Source: Gammaproteobacteria bacterium HGW-Gammaproteobacteria-13
GTDB lineage: Bacteria > Pseudomonadota > Gammaproteobacteria > Pseudomonadales > Pseudomonadaceae
Reading direction: 5' to 3'
Length of the DNA: 64,000 nucleotides
Assembly: GCA_002840155.1 (NCBI GenBank)
Contig: PGZH01000008.1
Span: 62,001 to 126,000 of the forward strand
In this document: positions 45,816-56,164 of the stretch, piece by piece
Layout of the letters: every line of letters starts with the position of its first letter
How positions within the stretch are numbered: position 1 is the stretch's first letter
Notes under the pieces: generated by a model
What the model was told of the DNA's origin: nothing
Seen by the model: the letters and a program-made list of their open reading frames with translations, nothing else
The model's database searches: none
Translations under genes and position numbers: made by a program

Positions 45816-48800
45816 ATGAACACTAAAAAAACCAGAAAGCCATTACTTATAGCGCTGAGCAGCATCGCGACAAGTAGTCTTTTAGTTGCAGCGCTAGACG
45901 TACAAGCAGCCGTATCACAAAGCCCGCTGAGCCTTACAGTTGGCGTACCGCCTAACTTGATCCTGACCCTCGACGACTCAGGAAGCATGCGCTGGGCGTT
46001 TGTACCCGACAGCGCCAACGGCATTGGCGCAACCCGCCGGGCAAAATCACCTGACTTCAACCCCATGTATTATGACCCCAAGGCAACCTACAAAATACCG
46101 CCTCGTTTCAATACAGATGGCACGCCATCTGCAACCCCATTTACAACAAGTTTCACGCTCGCCTACAACAATGGCTTCGATACCAGCCGTGGCTCCTACA
46201 ACTTGTCAAACGGCTACCGCGTCTCATGGAGTTATGACCCCGCTAGCGCAATGCCGGACACCACCGCATACGGATATAGCAATACAACTAACAGGTTCGC
46301 ACAGAACCCAACACCCGACTACAACTTCTCAACATCATTCAACTGGACAGGCACGGGAACATCTACGCCTTACACTGTTAACAATATTGTTTTTACTGTA
46401 ACTAGAACAACCACTGGTTCTGGCTGCACAGTTAACATTACATCTCCAAATGTATTCACAAGTGCAACATGCAGCAGATCGACCAATACATATACAATCT
46501 CCACGAACAACGCAACTCAAGCAGGCGTAGCGGCGTATTATTATTTATTCGACGTTTCACTACCTAACTGCACAACTACAGTTGCCAATCAGCCTACAGA
46601 TGACAACTGCTATCGTCGAGTTGGCGTAAGTAGCACGTCAGGTATTGTGCGGGCCAACGACGCCAGCGCGGGCACTGATGAACGGCAAAACTTTGCCATC
46701 TGGTATTCGTTCTACCGCAACCGTGCCCTTGCAACAGTAAGCGCGGCCAGTATTGCGTTCGGCGAACTGCCGGCGTCTACCCGCCTCACCTGGCAAGGCC
46801 TGACGACCTGCGCAGCACCTAATACATCAAGTAGCTGTAATAGTGGTGATAACCTTTTCCGCGAATACAGCCAGGCCCAACGTGGCCGCCTGTTTAACTG
46901 GATGCAAAAATTAGGCTTCCCTGGTGGCACGCCATTGCGCGCTGCACTGAATAGAGCGGGAAACTTTCTAACTACCGACACGGCCTGGCAAAAGTTCCCG
47001 AACGCCACAGGCAACAATGCTGCCAATACCTATGCATGCCGGCCCAGCTATCACATCTTGATGACTGACGGAGTATGGAACGGTGACAATGGTACGCCCG
47101 CCACTACACTGCGTGCAGACCATAGCAATTTCAACCTGCCCGACGGCACCAACTATAACGGTTCCCGCGCGCCTTATGCTGATGCGACTACAAATACACT
47201 TGCAGACCTGGCAATGCATTATTGGTCAACAGACCTCAAGACGAATTTAGACAACAGACTAAAACCTTTTATTACAGATAAAAGTGGCACCGAGCCGCAA
47301 AATTACTGGAACCCACGCAATAATCCAGCCAGCTGGCAACATATGGTCAACTTCACTGTAGGCCTCGGCTTAACCGCCAGCCTTAAGCAGGCAGGACTAG
47401 AGTGGGACTCAACTCTGGGCACCTTTGGCGGCACAGGGTACACAAACCTAGTAAACGGAAGCAAAGCATGGCCTGCAGCTGCAGTTGACTCTGCAAACAA
47501 CGTTTATGACCTATGGCATACCGCAATTAACTCTCGTGGCGAGTTTTTCAGTGCCGATAGCCCAGAGTCTGTTGTTCAGGCATTTACTGACATCATGTCG
47601 CGCATTGCAGACCGGAGATCTGTTGCTGCAAAACCCGCCGTTAACTCAGGACAACTGGTTGAAGATGTCGTCGACGGCACCCGGGTTATAACGGTTTCTT
47701 ACCAAACATCTTATGCAAGCGATGACAATTGGTCTGGCGACCTTAAACGCTCTGAAAAAGAACGCGTTTACAATCCAGTTACTGACGCATATGAAGATAA
47801 ATTCACCGAAAAGTGGAGTGCCAAAGGCAACTTGCCAGCAGACAGCGCCCGAAACATCACTATAAAAGGCAACACAACAAATGGCCTACAACCTTTTATC
47901 TGGGCTAACGCCGGAAACACTGGCACCGTAGGAACCTTGGCCAATCTGCTGAACCGTGACCCAGAGAATGGCAACGTTATAGACAGCAAAGGCGAAGCGC
48001 GCCTGAACTATCTCCGCGGAGTGCGCACTGGCGAGGGGACAACCTTCCGCACCCGCACATCTGTTCTTGGCGACCTCTACTCTTCGAGTCCAGCCGTTGT
48101 TTCCGGCCCTCGTTACTTGGTCGGCTTTGCCAACAGACTGGAGGACAATACGGCTTACTCTACGTTTGCCAACACTGTTAATCCATCACAAACATCCAGC
48201 GGACGCTCCCCCCGTGTATATGTTGGTGGCAATGATGGGATGCTGCATGGCTTTAATGCGAAAACCGGGGTAGAGGAATTCGCATTCGTGCCAACAGCGG
48301 TATTTGCCAAGTTGAACAAACTGACAGGTAAGAACTATAGCCATGAATTCTATGTTGATGGCTCCCCCACTGTCGCTGATGCTTATGACGGCACACAATG
48401 GCGTACAATCCTGGTCGGCACATTGCGCGCAGGCGGCAAAGGGCTGTTTGCACTCGATATAACCACACCCGGTAGCGAGAAATTGCTCTGGGAGTTTGAC
48501 GATAGCTCTATCCCAGCAGCCAACACCGTAAAAATGGGCCATAGCTTTGCTCAACCAACTATCGCCAGACTGCACACTGGAAAGTGGGCTGTAGTTTTCG
48601 GCAATGGCTATGAAAGCACTAACCACACTAACGGTAAGGCTGCGCTATTTATTGTCGACGCCTTTAATGGCGCCTTACTTAAAAGCCTGGAAGTTTCCGG
48701 AACTGTAAGCGTCGCCAACGGGCTTTCCACACCGAAGCTTGCAGATTACAACGGTGACGGCGTAGCTGATTACGCCTATGCTGGCGATATCCAAGGAAAT

Positions 48801-49658
48801 CTTTGGCGCTTTAATCTGCTACGTGATGGTCGCGACCCAAGCACGCCGTTCACAACCTCAGATGACGGCACTTCCGCAATTGACGCTTTTAAGGTTTCGT
48901 ATGGCGCCAAACCACTATTTACAACAACCTCATCAAGCCCAGTAAAACCTCAACCAATAACCTCCGCACCATCACTGGTACTTCACCCTAGCGGGACCGG
49001 CTACATCATTGTATTCGGCACTGGTAAATACTACGAAGACACCGACAAAGATGGCGACAAGAGCATTGCGCAAAGTGTCTATGGCATCTGGGATACAAAA
49101 ACTCGCGGCGAGTCAACAACCGAGATATCCATTACTCGAAGCAGCCTTGTCACGCAGACAATTAATAGCCAAATCACTGGCGTAGATGCTGTAGGCGCCA
49201 CCACACCTGCACGCACTATATCCAGCAACGATGTTCAATGGCTCGATTCTAATGGCAATGTAGCCAAGAATGGCTGGGTGTTAGATCTCAAAGTAGGATC
49301 CACACTTGACGGTGAAATGATTGTAGAAAATATGGCCATATTAGGTAGAACCATTCTCTTTCAATCACTGATACCTAACGATGACCCGTGCGCTGATGGC
49401 GCGGGTAATTGGACCTATGCAATCAACCCGTTTACCGGTGGCAAGACTGCGCACCACTCATTTGATTTCAAAGATGTAACTGAGCCCAATAACCCTAAAG
49501 TAATTTCTGCTATTAAACAGGACGGCGAAGGTGGACTTACTGTCTCACAAAAACCCGACAGCAGTTTTGAGGTATGCACAGGCCAGACCTGTCTAGACGT
49601 ATATCCTGATCCGTCCAGTATTGGTCGGCAAACTTGGCGCCCAGTAGAGGAGCAGTAA
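45816..49658 (+). CDS. pilY1: Type IV pilus tip adhesin / biogenesis factor PilY1
   Basis: 1280 aa, secreted (signal peptide to about residue 32, DVQAAV). A von Willebrand A-like N-terminal region carries the MIDAS motif Asp53-x-Ser55-x-Ser57 (LDDSGSM) and HILMTDGVWNGD; the C-terminal beta-propeller (about 750-1200) has a calcium loop D977-x-N-x-D981-x-x-x-D985 (DYNGDGVAD) and a second EF-hand-like loop DTDKDGDKSI from about 1075. Longer than the ~1160 aa I recall for PAO1. Acts in pilus priming, adhesion and mechanosensing. The stop overlaps the pilE ATG (TAATG). Confidence 0.94.
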   Translation: MNTKKTRKPLLIALSSIATSSLLVAALDVQAAVSQSPLSLTVGVPPNLILTLDDSGSMRWAFVPDSANGIGATRRAKSPDFNPMYYDPKATYKIPPRFNTDGTPSATPFTTSFTLAYNNGFDTSRGSYNLSNGYRVSWSYDPASAMPDTTAYGYSNTTNRFAQNPTPDYNFSTSFNWTGTGTSTPYTVNNIVFTVTRTTTGSGCTVNITSPNVFTSATCSRSTNTYTISTNNATQAGVAAYYYLFDVSLPNCTTTVANQPTDDNCYRRVGVSSTSGIVRANDASAGTDERQNFAIWYSFYRNRALATVSAASIAFGELPASTRLTWQGLTTCAAPNTSSSCNSGDNLFREYSQAQRGRLFNWMQKLGFPGGTPLRAALNRAGNFLTTDTAWQKFPNATGNNAANTYACRPSYHILMTDGVWNGDNGTPATTLRADHSNFNLPDGTNYNGSRAPYADATTNTLADLAMHYWSTDLKTNLDNRLKPFITDKSGTEPQNYWNPRNNPASWQHMVNFTVGLGLTASLKQAGLEWDSTLGTFGGTGYTNLVNGSKAWPAAAVDSANNVYDLWHTAINSRGEFFSADSPESVVQAFTDIMSRIADRRSVAAKPAVNSGQLVEDVVDGTRVITVSYQTSYASDDNWSGDLKRSEKERVYNPVTDAYEDKFTEKWSAKGNLPADSARNITIKGNTTNGLQPFIWANAGNTGTVGTLANLLNRDPENGNVIDSKGEARLNYLRGVRTGEGTTFRTRTSVLGDLYSSSPAVVSGPRYLVGFANRLEDNTAYSTFANTVNPSQTSSGRSPRVYVGGNDGMLHGFNAKTGVEEFAFVPTAVFAKLNKLTGKNYSHEFYVDGSPTVADAYDGTQWRTILVGTLRAGGKGLFALDITTPGSEKLLWEFDDSSIPAANTVKMGHSFAQPTIARLHTGKWAVVFGNGYESTNHTNGKAALFIVDAFNGALLKSLEVSGTVSVANGLSTPKLADYNGDGVADYAYAGDIQGNLWRFNLLRDGRDPSTPFTTSDDGTSAIDAFKVSYGAKPLFTTTSSSPVKPQPITSAPSLVLHPSGTGYIIVFGTGKYYEDTDKDGDKSIAQSVYGIWDTKTRGESTTEISITRSSLVTQTINSQITGVDAVGATTPARTISSNDVQWLDSNGNVAKNGWVLDLKVGSTLDGEMIVENMAILGRTILFQSLIPNDDPCADGAGNWTYAINPFTGGKTAHHSFDFKDVTEPNNPKVISAIKQDGEGGLTVSQKPDSSFEVCTGQTCLDVYPDPSSIGRQTWRPVEEQ

Positions 49659-50080
49659 TGATAACTACAATCAAGAAAAGTCACGGCTTTACATTAGTCG
49701 AGCTCATGATAGTTGTAGCAATCGTCGCCATCCTTGCCATGGTCGCTTACCCGAGCTACACCGAATACGTACAGCGCGGAAACCGGACTGAAGGGCAAGC
49801 ATTACTGAGTGACACGGCAGCCGCACAAGAGCGCTATTACGCACAAAACTTCACATATATAACCAACACTGCGGACATAGCCAAATTAAACACTCGAGAC
49901 AAGTCAAGCACTGGCAAATACACCTTAAGCTTAGGCAGCGCAGCCAATGACGGCGGCTACACACTTACTGCAACCCAACAGTTCAATGATACTAAATGTG
50001 GAAATCTCACATTAACGGCAACAGGAACTAGAGGGCGCAGTGCAACTGGAGGAAAAAGTATAGAAGATTGTTGGCGCTAA
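49658..50080 (+). CDS. pilE: Type IV minor pilin PilE
   Basis: 140 aa. Leader MITTIKKSHG, then [20 protein letters not shown] with Glu at mature position 5. The C-terminal region has the cysteine pair of TKCGNLTL and EDCWR, as in PilE/ComP-like minor pilins. ATG at 49658 with GAGGAG upstream, overlapping the pilY1 stop. No pilY2 is found between pilY1 and pilE, unlike PAO1 as I recall. Last gene of the operon. Confidence 0.94.
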   Translation: MITTIKKSHGFTLVELMIVVAIVAILAMVAYPSYTEYVQRGNRTEGQALLSDTAAAQERYYAQNFTYITNTADIAKLNTRDKSSTGKYTLSLGSAANDGGYTLTATQQFNDTKCGNLTLTATGTRGRSATGGKSIEDCWR

Positions 50081-50083
50081 ATA

Positions 50084-50117
50084 TAAAAAGCGCCCATCAT
50101 TGATGGGCGCTTTTATT
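50084..50117 (+). terminator. Rho-independent terminator after pilE
   Basis: A 14-bp perfect stem AAAAGCGCCCATCA/TGATGGGCGCTTTT (50087-50100 with 50101-50114), essentially loopless, then ATT. Clear end of the minor-pilin operon. Confidence 0.9.
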
Positions 50118-50257
50118 AAAAATTCAATATTTCAGAGCACGACGTTGTATAACTCTCGGATTAACGCCCCTCTCTAGAACATAGCAGCATATATGCTGAG
50201 AACAATCTAAATAGAAATTACGCTACAACCTAGGCACTTCAGAGCACCCTCAGCGAT

Positions 50258-51202
50258 TTATATAGTTTTTACCCGCAACTCCTTGGGCATCGAGAACGTC
50301 ACATTCTCAGGCCGCCCCTGCAACTCTTGCGCACCTGTTGCCCCCCACTCGCTCAGTTGCTGAATTACGCCCTGCACCAGCACCTCAGGTGCGGATGCGC
50401 CCGCCGTAATCCCAATACCCGCCACACCCGCAAACCACTCCTGCTTGAGGTCTTCTGCACCATCGATCAAGTAGGCGGGGGTGCCCATGCGTTCGGCCAG
50501 TTCGCGTAGGCGGTTGGAGTTGGAGCTGTTGGGGCTGCCGACCACTAGTAGCACATCGCATTCGGCGGCGAGTTGTTTGACGGCGTCCTGGCGGTTTTGG
50601 GTGGCGTAGCAGATGTCATCCTTGCGTGGGCCGCCGATGGCGGGGAATTTGCTGCGTAGAGCGTCGATCACCTTGCTGGTGTCATCCATCGACAGGGTGG
50701 TCTGGGTGACAAAGGCTAGGGCTTCGGGATTTCGTACCTGTAGTTCGGCTACGTCGGCTTCATCTTCTACCAGATAGATGGTGCCGCCATTGCTGGCGTC
50801 GTATTGGCCCATGGTGCCTTCGACTTCCGGGTGGCCTTCATGGCCGATCAGGATGCACTCGCGCCCCTCGCGGCTGTAGCGCACCACTTCCATATGCACT
50901 TTGGTCACCAGCGGGCAGGTGGCGTCGAAGATCTTCAGGCCGCGCCGCTCTGCCTCTGTGCGCACAGCCTGGGAGACGCCATGGGCGCTGAAGATAACGA
51001 TAACGTCATCAGGAATCTGATCCAGTTCTTCAACAAATACGGCGCCGCGCGAACGCAGGTCTTCGACCACGAACTTGTTGTGCACGACTTCATGGCGCAC
51101 ATAGATGGGCGGACCGAAGACTTCCAGGGCGCGGTTGACGATCTCAATGGCGCGGTCGACACCGGCACAAAAGCCGCGGGGATTGGCGAGTTTGATATGC
51201 AT
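50258..51202 (-). CDS. ispH: 4-hydroxy-3-methylbut-2-enyl diphosphate reductase IspH (LytB)
   Basis: 314 aa, a [4Fe-4S] enzyme for the last step of the MEP pathway, giving IPP and DMAPP. Cluster cysteines are Cys12 (GFCAGV), Cys96 (DATCPLV) and Cys198 (DICYAT); HEVVHN, HGV and GHEGHPE supply the substrate histidines. GAGG lies 5 nt before the ATG. The last gene of the minus-strand ribF-ileS-lspA-fkpB-ispH run, with a repeat element in the 130-bp gap to fkpB. Confidence 0.97.
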   Translation of the reverse strand: MHIKLANPRGFCAGVDRAIEIVNRALEVFGPPIYVRHEVVHNKFVVEDLRSRGAVFVEELDQIPDDVIVIFSAHGVSQAVRTEAERRGLKIFDATCPLVTKVHMEVVRYSREGRECILIGHEGHPEVEGTMGQYDASNGGTIYLVEDEADVAELQVRNPEALAFVTQTTLSMDDTSKVIDALRSKFPAIGGPRKDDICYATQNRQDAVKQLAAECDVLLVVGSPNSSNSNRLRELAERMGTPAYLIDGAEDLKQEWFAGVAGIGITAGASAPEVLVQGVIQQLSEWGATGAQELQGRPENVTFSMPKELRVKTI

Positions 51203-51270
51203 GAGAGCCTCGACACGCGGTCGTTCAGGGGCAAGTTTAACGCGGGATCGAACTGCGCTCCCGCTTTGCG

Positions 51271-51329
51271 TAGCCCGGACGGAATCCGGGAGGGGGCATT
51301 CGCGTTTTCCCGGATTTTATCCGGGCTAC
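51271..51329. repeat. TAGCCCGGA inverted-repeat element, copy 2
   Basis: TAGCCCGGACGGAATCCGGG and CCCGGATTTTATCCGGGCTA with about 18 bp between them, the same layout as at 24081-24137. It lies between fkpB and ispH and may attenuate read-through. Confidence 0.75.
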
Positions 51330-51332
51330 AGA

Positions 51333-51770
51333 TCAGACTGCTTTGACCTCAATAATCTCCACATCGAAGCTCAGCGCCTTGCCGGCCAGCGGGTGGTTGA
51401 AGTCGATAGTCACCTGGCTGTCGTCAAAAGCTTTGACCACACCCGGCAACTCGGCATTGGCGGCATCGTTGAAGATCACCAGCAGGCCCTCAGACAGCTC
51501 CATATCCTGAAACTGACTACGCGGCATGATCTGGATATTCTGCGGATTGCCCTGACCAAAGCCCTGCTCCGGGCTGATCGACAGACTGCGCTTGTCACCC
51601 GCCTTCAGCCCGTAAATAGCTTGTTCAAAGCCTGGCAGCAGGTTGCCATCGCCGACCTTGAAGGTGGCGGGCTTTTTATCGAAGGTGCTGTCGACCACAT
51701 CGCCGTTGTCCAGCTTGAGGGCGAAATGCAGGGTCACTTCCCTGTCCGGACCGATACGCACGTCAGTCAT
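51333..51770 (-). CDS. fkpB: FKBP-type peptidyl-prolyl cis-trans isomerase (SlpA/FkpB)
   Basis: 145 aa, cytoplasmic, SlyD/SlpA-type. The FKBP core (VTLHFALKLDNGDVVDSTF, LLPGFEQAIYGLKAGDKRSL) is interrupted by the insert-in-flap domain (ISPEQGFGQGNPQNIQIMPR) and followed by VTIDFNHPLAGKALSFDVEI. No metal-binding His tail, so SlpA rather than SlyD. Its ATG overlaps the lspA stop by 4 bp, giving translational coupling. Confidence 0.93.
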   Translation of the reverse strand: MTDVRIGPDREVTLHFALKLDNGDVVDSTFDKKPATFKVGDGNLLPGFEQAIYGLKAGDKRSLSISPEQGFGQGNPQNIQIMPRSQFQDMELSEGLLVIFNDAANAELPGVVKAFDDSQVTIDFNHPLAGKALSFDVEIIEVKAV

Positions 51771-52288
51771 TTGCCTGTTTCTCCGGACTTTTCACTTTTG
51801 AACATATCCAGCGCCAGCAGGATGGCACCGCCGGTGATGGCCATATCGGCCACGTTGAAGGCCGGGAAGTACCACTGCTGATGCCAGTGCAGCAGGATAA
51901 AGTCGACCACATGACCAAACACCACGCGATCCACCAAATTACCCAGTGCGCCGCCCAGCACTAAAGCCAAAGCCACCGCCAGCCAGGTTTCGCCTGGTTT
52001 GAGGCGCTTGAGCCACACCACCAGCACGCAGCTCACCACCACCGCTATCGCGGCGAAGAACCAGCGCTGCCAGCCGGCGGCATCTGCCAGGAAGCTGAAT
52101 GCAGCACCGGTGTTGTAAGCCAGGGTCCAGCTGAAGTAATCCGGAATAATTACGATCTGCTGGTACATGCTCAGGTTGTTGTCGAACCAGAACTTGCTAG
52201 CCTGATCGACCACAAACACCAGCAGGCTCAGCCACAGCCAGGCCAGGCGCCCGAAACGACTGGCGTTAGGCGTGCCGTTGTTAAGCAT
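51767..52288 (-). CDS. lspA: Lipoprotein signal peptidase II
   Basis: 173 aa with four membrane helices. Catalytic aspartates are Asp120 (GNLVDR) and Asp148 (FNVADMAI). It removes signal peptides of diacylglyceryl-modified prolipoproteins such as BamD. The ATG at 52288 lies 8 bp inside the end of ileS; a frame reaching 52366 would extend far into ileS. The ileS-lspA overlap is the common arrangement. Confidence 0.95.
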   Translation of the reverse strand: MLNNGTPNASRFGRLAWLWLSLLVFVVDQASKFWFDNNLSMYQQIVIIPDYFSWTLAYNTGAAFSFLADAAGWQRWFFAAIAVVVSCVLVVWLKRLKPGETWLAVALALVLGGALGNLVDRVVFGHVVDFILLHWHQQWYFPAFNVADMAITGGAILLALDMFKSEKSGETGK

Positions 52289-55112
52289 AGTGACGAACCT
52301 CACCCGCGCCTTCGATGTTGTCCACGCAACGACTGCAGATTTCCGGGTGCGCCGGGTTAACCCCAACGTCCTCGCGGTGGTGCCAGCAACGGACGCACTT
52401 GGCGTGGCCGGACTTCAGCACTTTCAGCTTGAGCCCCGCCACTTCTGTTTCCACAGCATCGCTCGGAGCGCTGCTGAGTGGAGCCAAACTAGCGGTGGAG
52501 GTGATCAGCACAAAGCGCAGCTCATTACCCAACTTGTTCAGATCGCTGATCAGGCTGTCTTCGGCATACAGGGTCACTTCCGCCTGCAGGTTGCCGCCGA
52601 TGGCCTTGGCTGCACGCAGGTTCTCCATCTCTTTGTTCACCGCGACCTTGACCGCCATCACGCGCTCCCAGAACGCACGATCCAGCTCGAAACCTTCCGG
52701 CAATTCACTCAGGCCCTGATACCAGCCATTCAGCATTACCGACTCGTTGCGCGCGCCCGGCAGGTATTCCCATAATTCATCGGAGGTGAACGACAGCACC
52801 GGCGCGATCCAGCGCACCAGGGCTTCGGCGATGTGGAAAAGCGCGGACTGACAGGAACGCCGCGCGACGCTGTCGGCGGCGGTGGTGTACTGACGGTCCT
52901 TGATGATGTCGAGGTAGAAGCCGCCCAGTTCCTGCACGCAGAAGTTGTGCACCTTCTGGTAGACGTTCCAGAAGCGGTAGCTGTCGTAGGCTTCCTCGAT
53001 TTCGCGCTGCAGCAGCAGGGCGCGATCTACAGCCCAACGATCCAACGCCAGCATCTCGTCGACCGGCAGCAGATGCTGCGCCGGATCGAAGCCGCTGAGG
53101 TTGGAGAGCAGGAAGCGCGCGGTGTTACGGATGCGCCGGTAGGAATCGGCGCTGCGCTGCAGGATGACCTTGGACACCGCCATCTCGCCGGAGTAGTCGG
53201 TAGACGACACCCACAGGCGCAGAATATCGGCGCCCAGGCTGTCATTCACTTCCTGCGGCGCGACCACGTTACCCAGCGATTTGGACATCTTGCGGCCGTT
53301 CTCGTCGACCACGAAACCGTGAGTCAGCAGCTCTTTGTACGGCGCGTGGCCGTCGATGGCCGCGCCGGTCAGCAAGGATGAATGGAACCAGCCGCGGTGC
53401 TGGTCGGAGCCTTCAAGGTACAGATCTGCACGCGGGCCACTGGCATGCCCCAGGTTGTGCGAGCCGCGCAGCACGTGCCAGTGAGTGGTACCGGAGTCGA
53501 ACCAGACGTCCAGGGTGTCGCTGATCTTGTCGTAGTCGGCGGCTTCATCGCCGAGCAGCTCGGCGGTATCCAGCTTGAACCAGGCCTCGATGCCCTCTTG
53601 CTCGACACGTTTGGCCACTTCTTCCATCAGCTCGGCGCTGCGCGGGTGCAGCTCACCGCTGGCCTTGTGCAGGAAGAACGGAATCGGCACGCCCCAGTTA
53701 CGCTGACGCGAGATGCACCAGTCCGGACGGCCGGCGATCATGCTGTGCAGACGTGCCTGGCCCCAGGCCGGAACGAATGCGGTCTGTTCGATGGCAGCCA
53801 GGGCGCGCTCACGCAGGGTGTCGCCTTCGTTAGGCTGCTTGTCCATGCCGACAAACCACTGCGCGGTGGCGCGGTAGATCAGCGGGGTCTTGTGGCGCCA
53901 GCAATGCATATAGCTGTGCTGGATGGCTTCGTGCTTGAGCAGCGCGCCGACTTCTTCCAGTTTGGCAACGATGGCCGGGTTGGCCTTCCAGATAAACTGG
54001 CCGCCAAAGAACGGCAGATCGCTGACATACACGCCGTTGCTCTGCACTGGGCTGAGGATGTCGTCGTTGCTCATGCCGTAGCCTTTGCAGGAACGGAAGT
54101 CGTCCTCACCATAGGCCGGAGCCGAATGCACCACGCCAGTGCCGGCGCCCAGCTCGACGTAGTCGGCCAGATAGACCGGAGCAAAGCGCTCATAGAACGG
54201 ATGGCGGAAGCGGATCAGCTCCAGAGCCGCGCCGGGCGCGGTGGCGATCACTTCGCCCTGCAGGCCATAACGGGCCAGGCAGCCTTCCACCAGCTCTTCA
54301 GCCAGCAACAGCAGGCGCTCGCCGATGTCGACCAGCGCGTAGGTGAATTCGGGATGAACGTTCAGCGCCTGGTTGGCTGGGATGGTCCACGGCGTGGTGG
54401 TCCAGATCACGATGGAAGCAGGCTTCGGCAGGCTGGCCAGGCCGAAAGCGGCGGCCAGCTTGTCAGCATCTTCAACCACAAAAGCCACGTCGATGGCATC
54501 GGATTTCTTGTCCTGATACTCGACTTCCGCCTCAGCCAAGGCTGAGCCGCAATCGAAACACCAGTTAACTGGCTTAAGGCCCTTGAACACGAAGCCCTGC
54601 TTGACCATCTCGGCCAGTGCACGGATTTCACCGGCTTCGTTGGCAAAATCCATGGTCTTGTACGGATTGCCCCAATCGCCCAGCACACCGAGCCGAACGA
54701 AGTCGGCTTTCTGCCCTTCGATCTGCTCAGCGGCATAGGTGCGGCAGCGCTCGCGGGTCAGGTCAGATGGCTGATTCTTGCCGAAGGTGGTTTCCACCTT
54801 GTGTTCAATCGGCAGGCCGTGGCAGTCCCAGCCCGGCACATAGGGGGCGTCGAAGCCGGCCAGGGTCTTGGAACGGGTGATGATGTCCTTGAGGATCTTG
54901 TTGACCGCATGACCGATGTGGATGCTGCCGTTGGCATAGGGTGGGCCGTCGTGCAGAACAAACTTCGGCCGACCTTCGCCTTGCGCGCGCAGCTTCTGAT
55001 ACAGGCCAATCTCGTTCCAGCGCTGCAGAATCTGCGGCTCGCGCTGCGGCAGGCCGGCTTTCATCGGAAATTGGGTATCAGGCAGATTCAGCGTGGCTTT
55101 GTAATCGGTCAT
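52281..55112 (-). CDS. ileS: Isoleucyl-tRNA synthetase
   Basis: 943 aa, class I synthetase. The HIGH motif is GSIHIGH (about residues 62-68), KMSKS is [10 protein letters not shown] (about 605), the CP1 editing domain contains [12 protein letters not shown], and a C-terminal zinc finger has CVRCWHHR and [13 protein letters not shown] at 55112 ([17 protein letters not shown]) is preferred to a start 9 codons upstream. This is the chromosomal mupirocin-sensitive-type form. Confidence 0.97.
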   Translation of the reverse strand: MTDYKATLNLPDTQFPMKAGLPQREPQILQRWNEIGLYQKLRAQGEGRPKFVLHDGPPYANGSIHIGHAVNKILKDIITRSKTLAGFDAPYVPGWDCHGLPIEHKVETTFGKNQPSDLTRERCRTYAAEQIEGQKADFVRLGVLGDWGNPYKTMDFANEAGEIRALAEMVKQGFVFKGLKPVNWCFDCGSALAEAEVEYQDKKSDAIDVAFVVEDADKLAAAFGLASLPKPASIVIWTTTPWTIPANQALNVHPEFTYALVDIGERLLLLAEELVEGCLARYGLQGEVIATAPGAALELIRFRHPFYERFAPVYLADYVELGAGTGVVHSAPAYGEDDFRSCKGYGMSNDDILSPVQSNGVYVSDLPFFGGQFIWKANPAIVAKLEEVGALLKHEAIQHSYMHCWRHKTPLIYRATAQWFVGMDKQPNEGDTLRERALAAIEQTAFVPAWGQARLHSMIAGRPDWCISRQRNWGVPIPFFLHKASGELHPRSAELMEEVAKRVEQEGIEAWFKLDTAELLGDEAADYDKISDTLDVWFDSGTTHWHVLRGSHNLGHASGPRADLYLEGSDQHRGWFHSSLLTGAAIDGHAPYKELLTHGFVVDENGRKMSKSLGNVVAPQEVNDSLGADILRLWVSSTDYSGEMAVSKVILQRSADSYRRIRNTARFLLSNLSGFDPAQHLLPVDEMLALDRWAVDRALLLQREIEEAYDSYRFWNVYQKVHNFCVQELGGFYLDIIKDRQYTTAADSVARRSCQSALFHIAEALVRWIAPVLSFTSDELWEYLPGARNESVMLNGWYQGLSELPEGFELDRAFWERVMAVKVAVNKEMENLRAAKAIGGNLQAEVTLYAEDSLISDLNKLGNELRFVLITSTASLAPLSSAPSDAVETEVAGLKLKVLKSGHAKCVRCWHHREDVGVNPAHPEICSRCVDNIEGAGEVRHYA

Positions 55113-55160
55113 TTCAGGCTCTTCGTAAGCGATTGGCACCCAGCAGTTGAAGCTGGGGGC

Positions 55161-56087
55161 TTAAACGCGCCAATGGGCACGGGCGGCAGCAATATCGGCA
55201 GCAATAGCCGTCTTCAATGCCTCAAGGGAGGCGAAACGCTGCTCATCACGCAGCTTGTGGTGGAAAGCCACCGTCAAACGCCGGCCATATAAATCACCGG
55301 CAAAGTCCAGCAAATGCACTTCCAGATGAGCGCGGCCATCACCGGCCACGCTCGGGCGCACACCTATGTTGGCGACACCCGGCCAGGTTTGGCCGTCGAT
55401 CTCGGTGCTGACCAAGTACACGCCCTTGAGCGGCACCCGCTTGCGCTTGAGCTGCACATTGGCAGTCGGCGCATTCAGCTGACGCCCCAGCTTCTGCCCG
55501 TGCAACACCCGTCCGGCAATCTGGAAAGGTCGCCCGAGCAGGTGCTGCGCCAAGGCAAAATCACCGGCATCCAGGGCTTCACGTACCCGCGTACTGCTGA
55601 CGCGAATACCGTCCAGCTCGACCGTGCTGGCAGCTTCAACACTGAAGCCTTCACGCTCACCGGCCTCGGCCAGAAAGGCGAAGTCACCGGCGCGGTCACA
55701 GCCGAAGCGGAAGTCATCACCCACTTCCAAGTGCTGCACACCCAGGCCTTCTACCAGCACGCGATGCACAAACTCGGCAGCGCTCAACTCACGCAAGCGG
55801 CGGTTGAAACTCAGGCACAGCACCCGATCAACGCCCTCGGCGGCCAGCAATGCCAGCTTGTCGCGCAACCGCGCCAAGCGCGCCGGCGCCACATCCGGGG
55901 CAAAGAACTCGCGCGGCTGCGGCTCGAAAATCAACACGCAACTGGGCACACCGAGCTCGGCGGAACGCTCACGCAAACGCGCCAAAATAGCCTGATGGCC
56001 ACGATGGACGCCGTCGAAATTACCGATGGTGGCGACACAGCCCCGATGCTGGGGCCGCAAGTTGTGTAGGCCTCGAACCAGCTGCAT
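55161..56087 (-). CDS. ribF: Bifunctional riboflavin kinase / FAD synthetase RibF
   Basis: 308 aa. The N-terminal FMN adenylyltransferase domain has the nucleotidyl-transferase motif GNFDGVHRGHQ (about 21-31) and SSTRVREAL; the C-terminal riboflavin kinase domain has RPFQIAGRVLHGQKLGRQLN, GVYLV and GVANIGVRPSV. ATG at 56087 (MQLVRGLHNLRPQ); a longer frame to 56126 is not conserved. Starts the ribF-ileS-lspA-fkpB group. Confidence 0.94.
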   Translation of the reverse strand: MQLVRGLHNLRPQHRGCVATIGNFDGVHRGHQAILARLRERSAELGVPSCVLIFEPQPREFFAPDVAPARLARLRDKLALLAAEGVDRVLCLSFNRRLRELSAAEFVHRVLVEGLGVQHLEVGDDFRFGCDRAGDFAFLAEAGEREGFSVEAASTVELDGIRVSSTRVREALDAGDFALAQHLLGRPFQIAGRVLHGQKLGRQLNAPTANVQLKRKRVPLKGVYLVSTEIDGQTWPGVANIGVRPSVAGDGRAHLEVHLLDFAGDLYGRRLTVAFHHKLRDEQRFASLEALKTAIAADIAAARAHWRV

Positions 56088-56164
56088 AACGCGCTTCTTG
56101 CTCATAAAGTGGTCGATTATACGCACACCGGGCAGCGGACAACAGGCGGCAAATCAGCTGTAAC

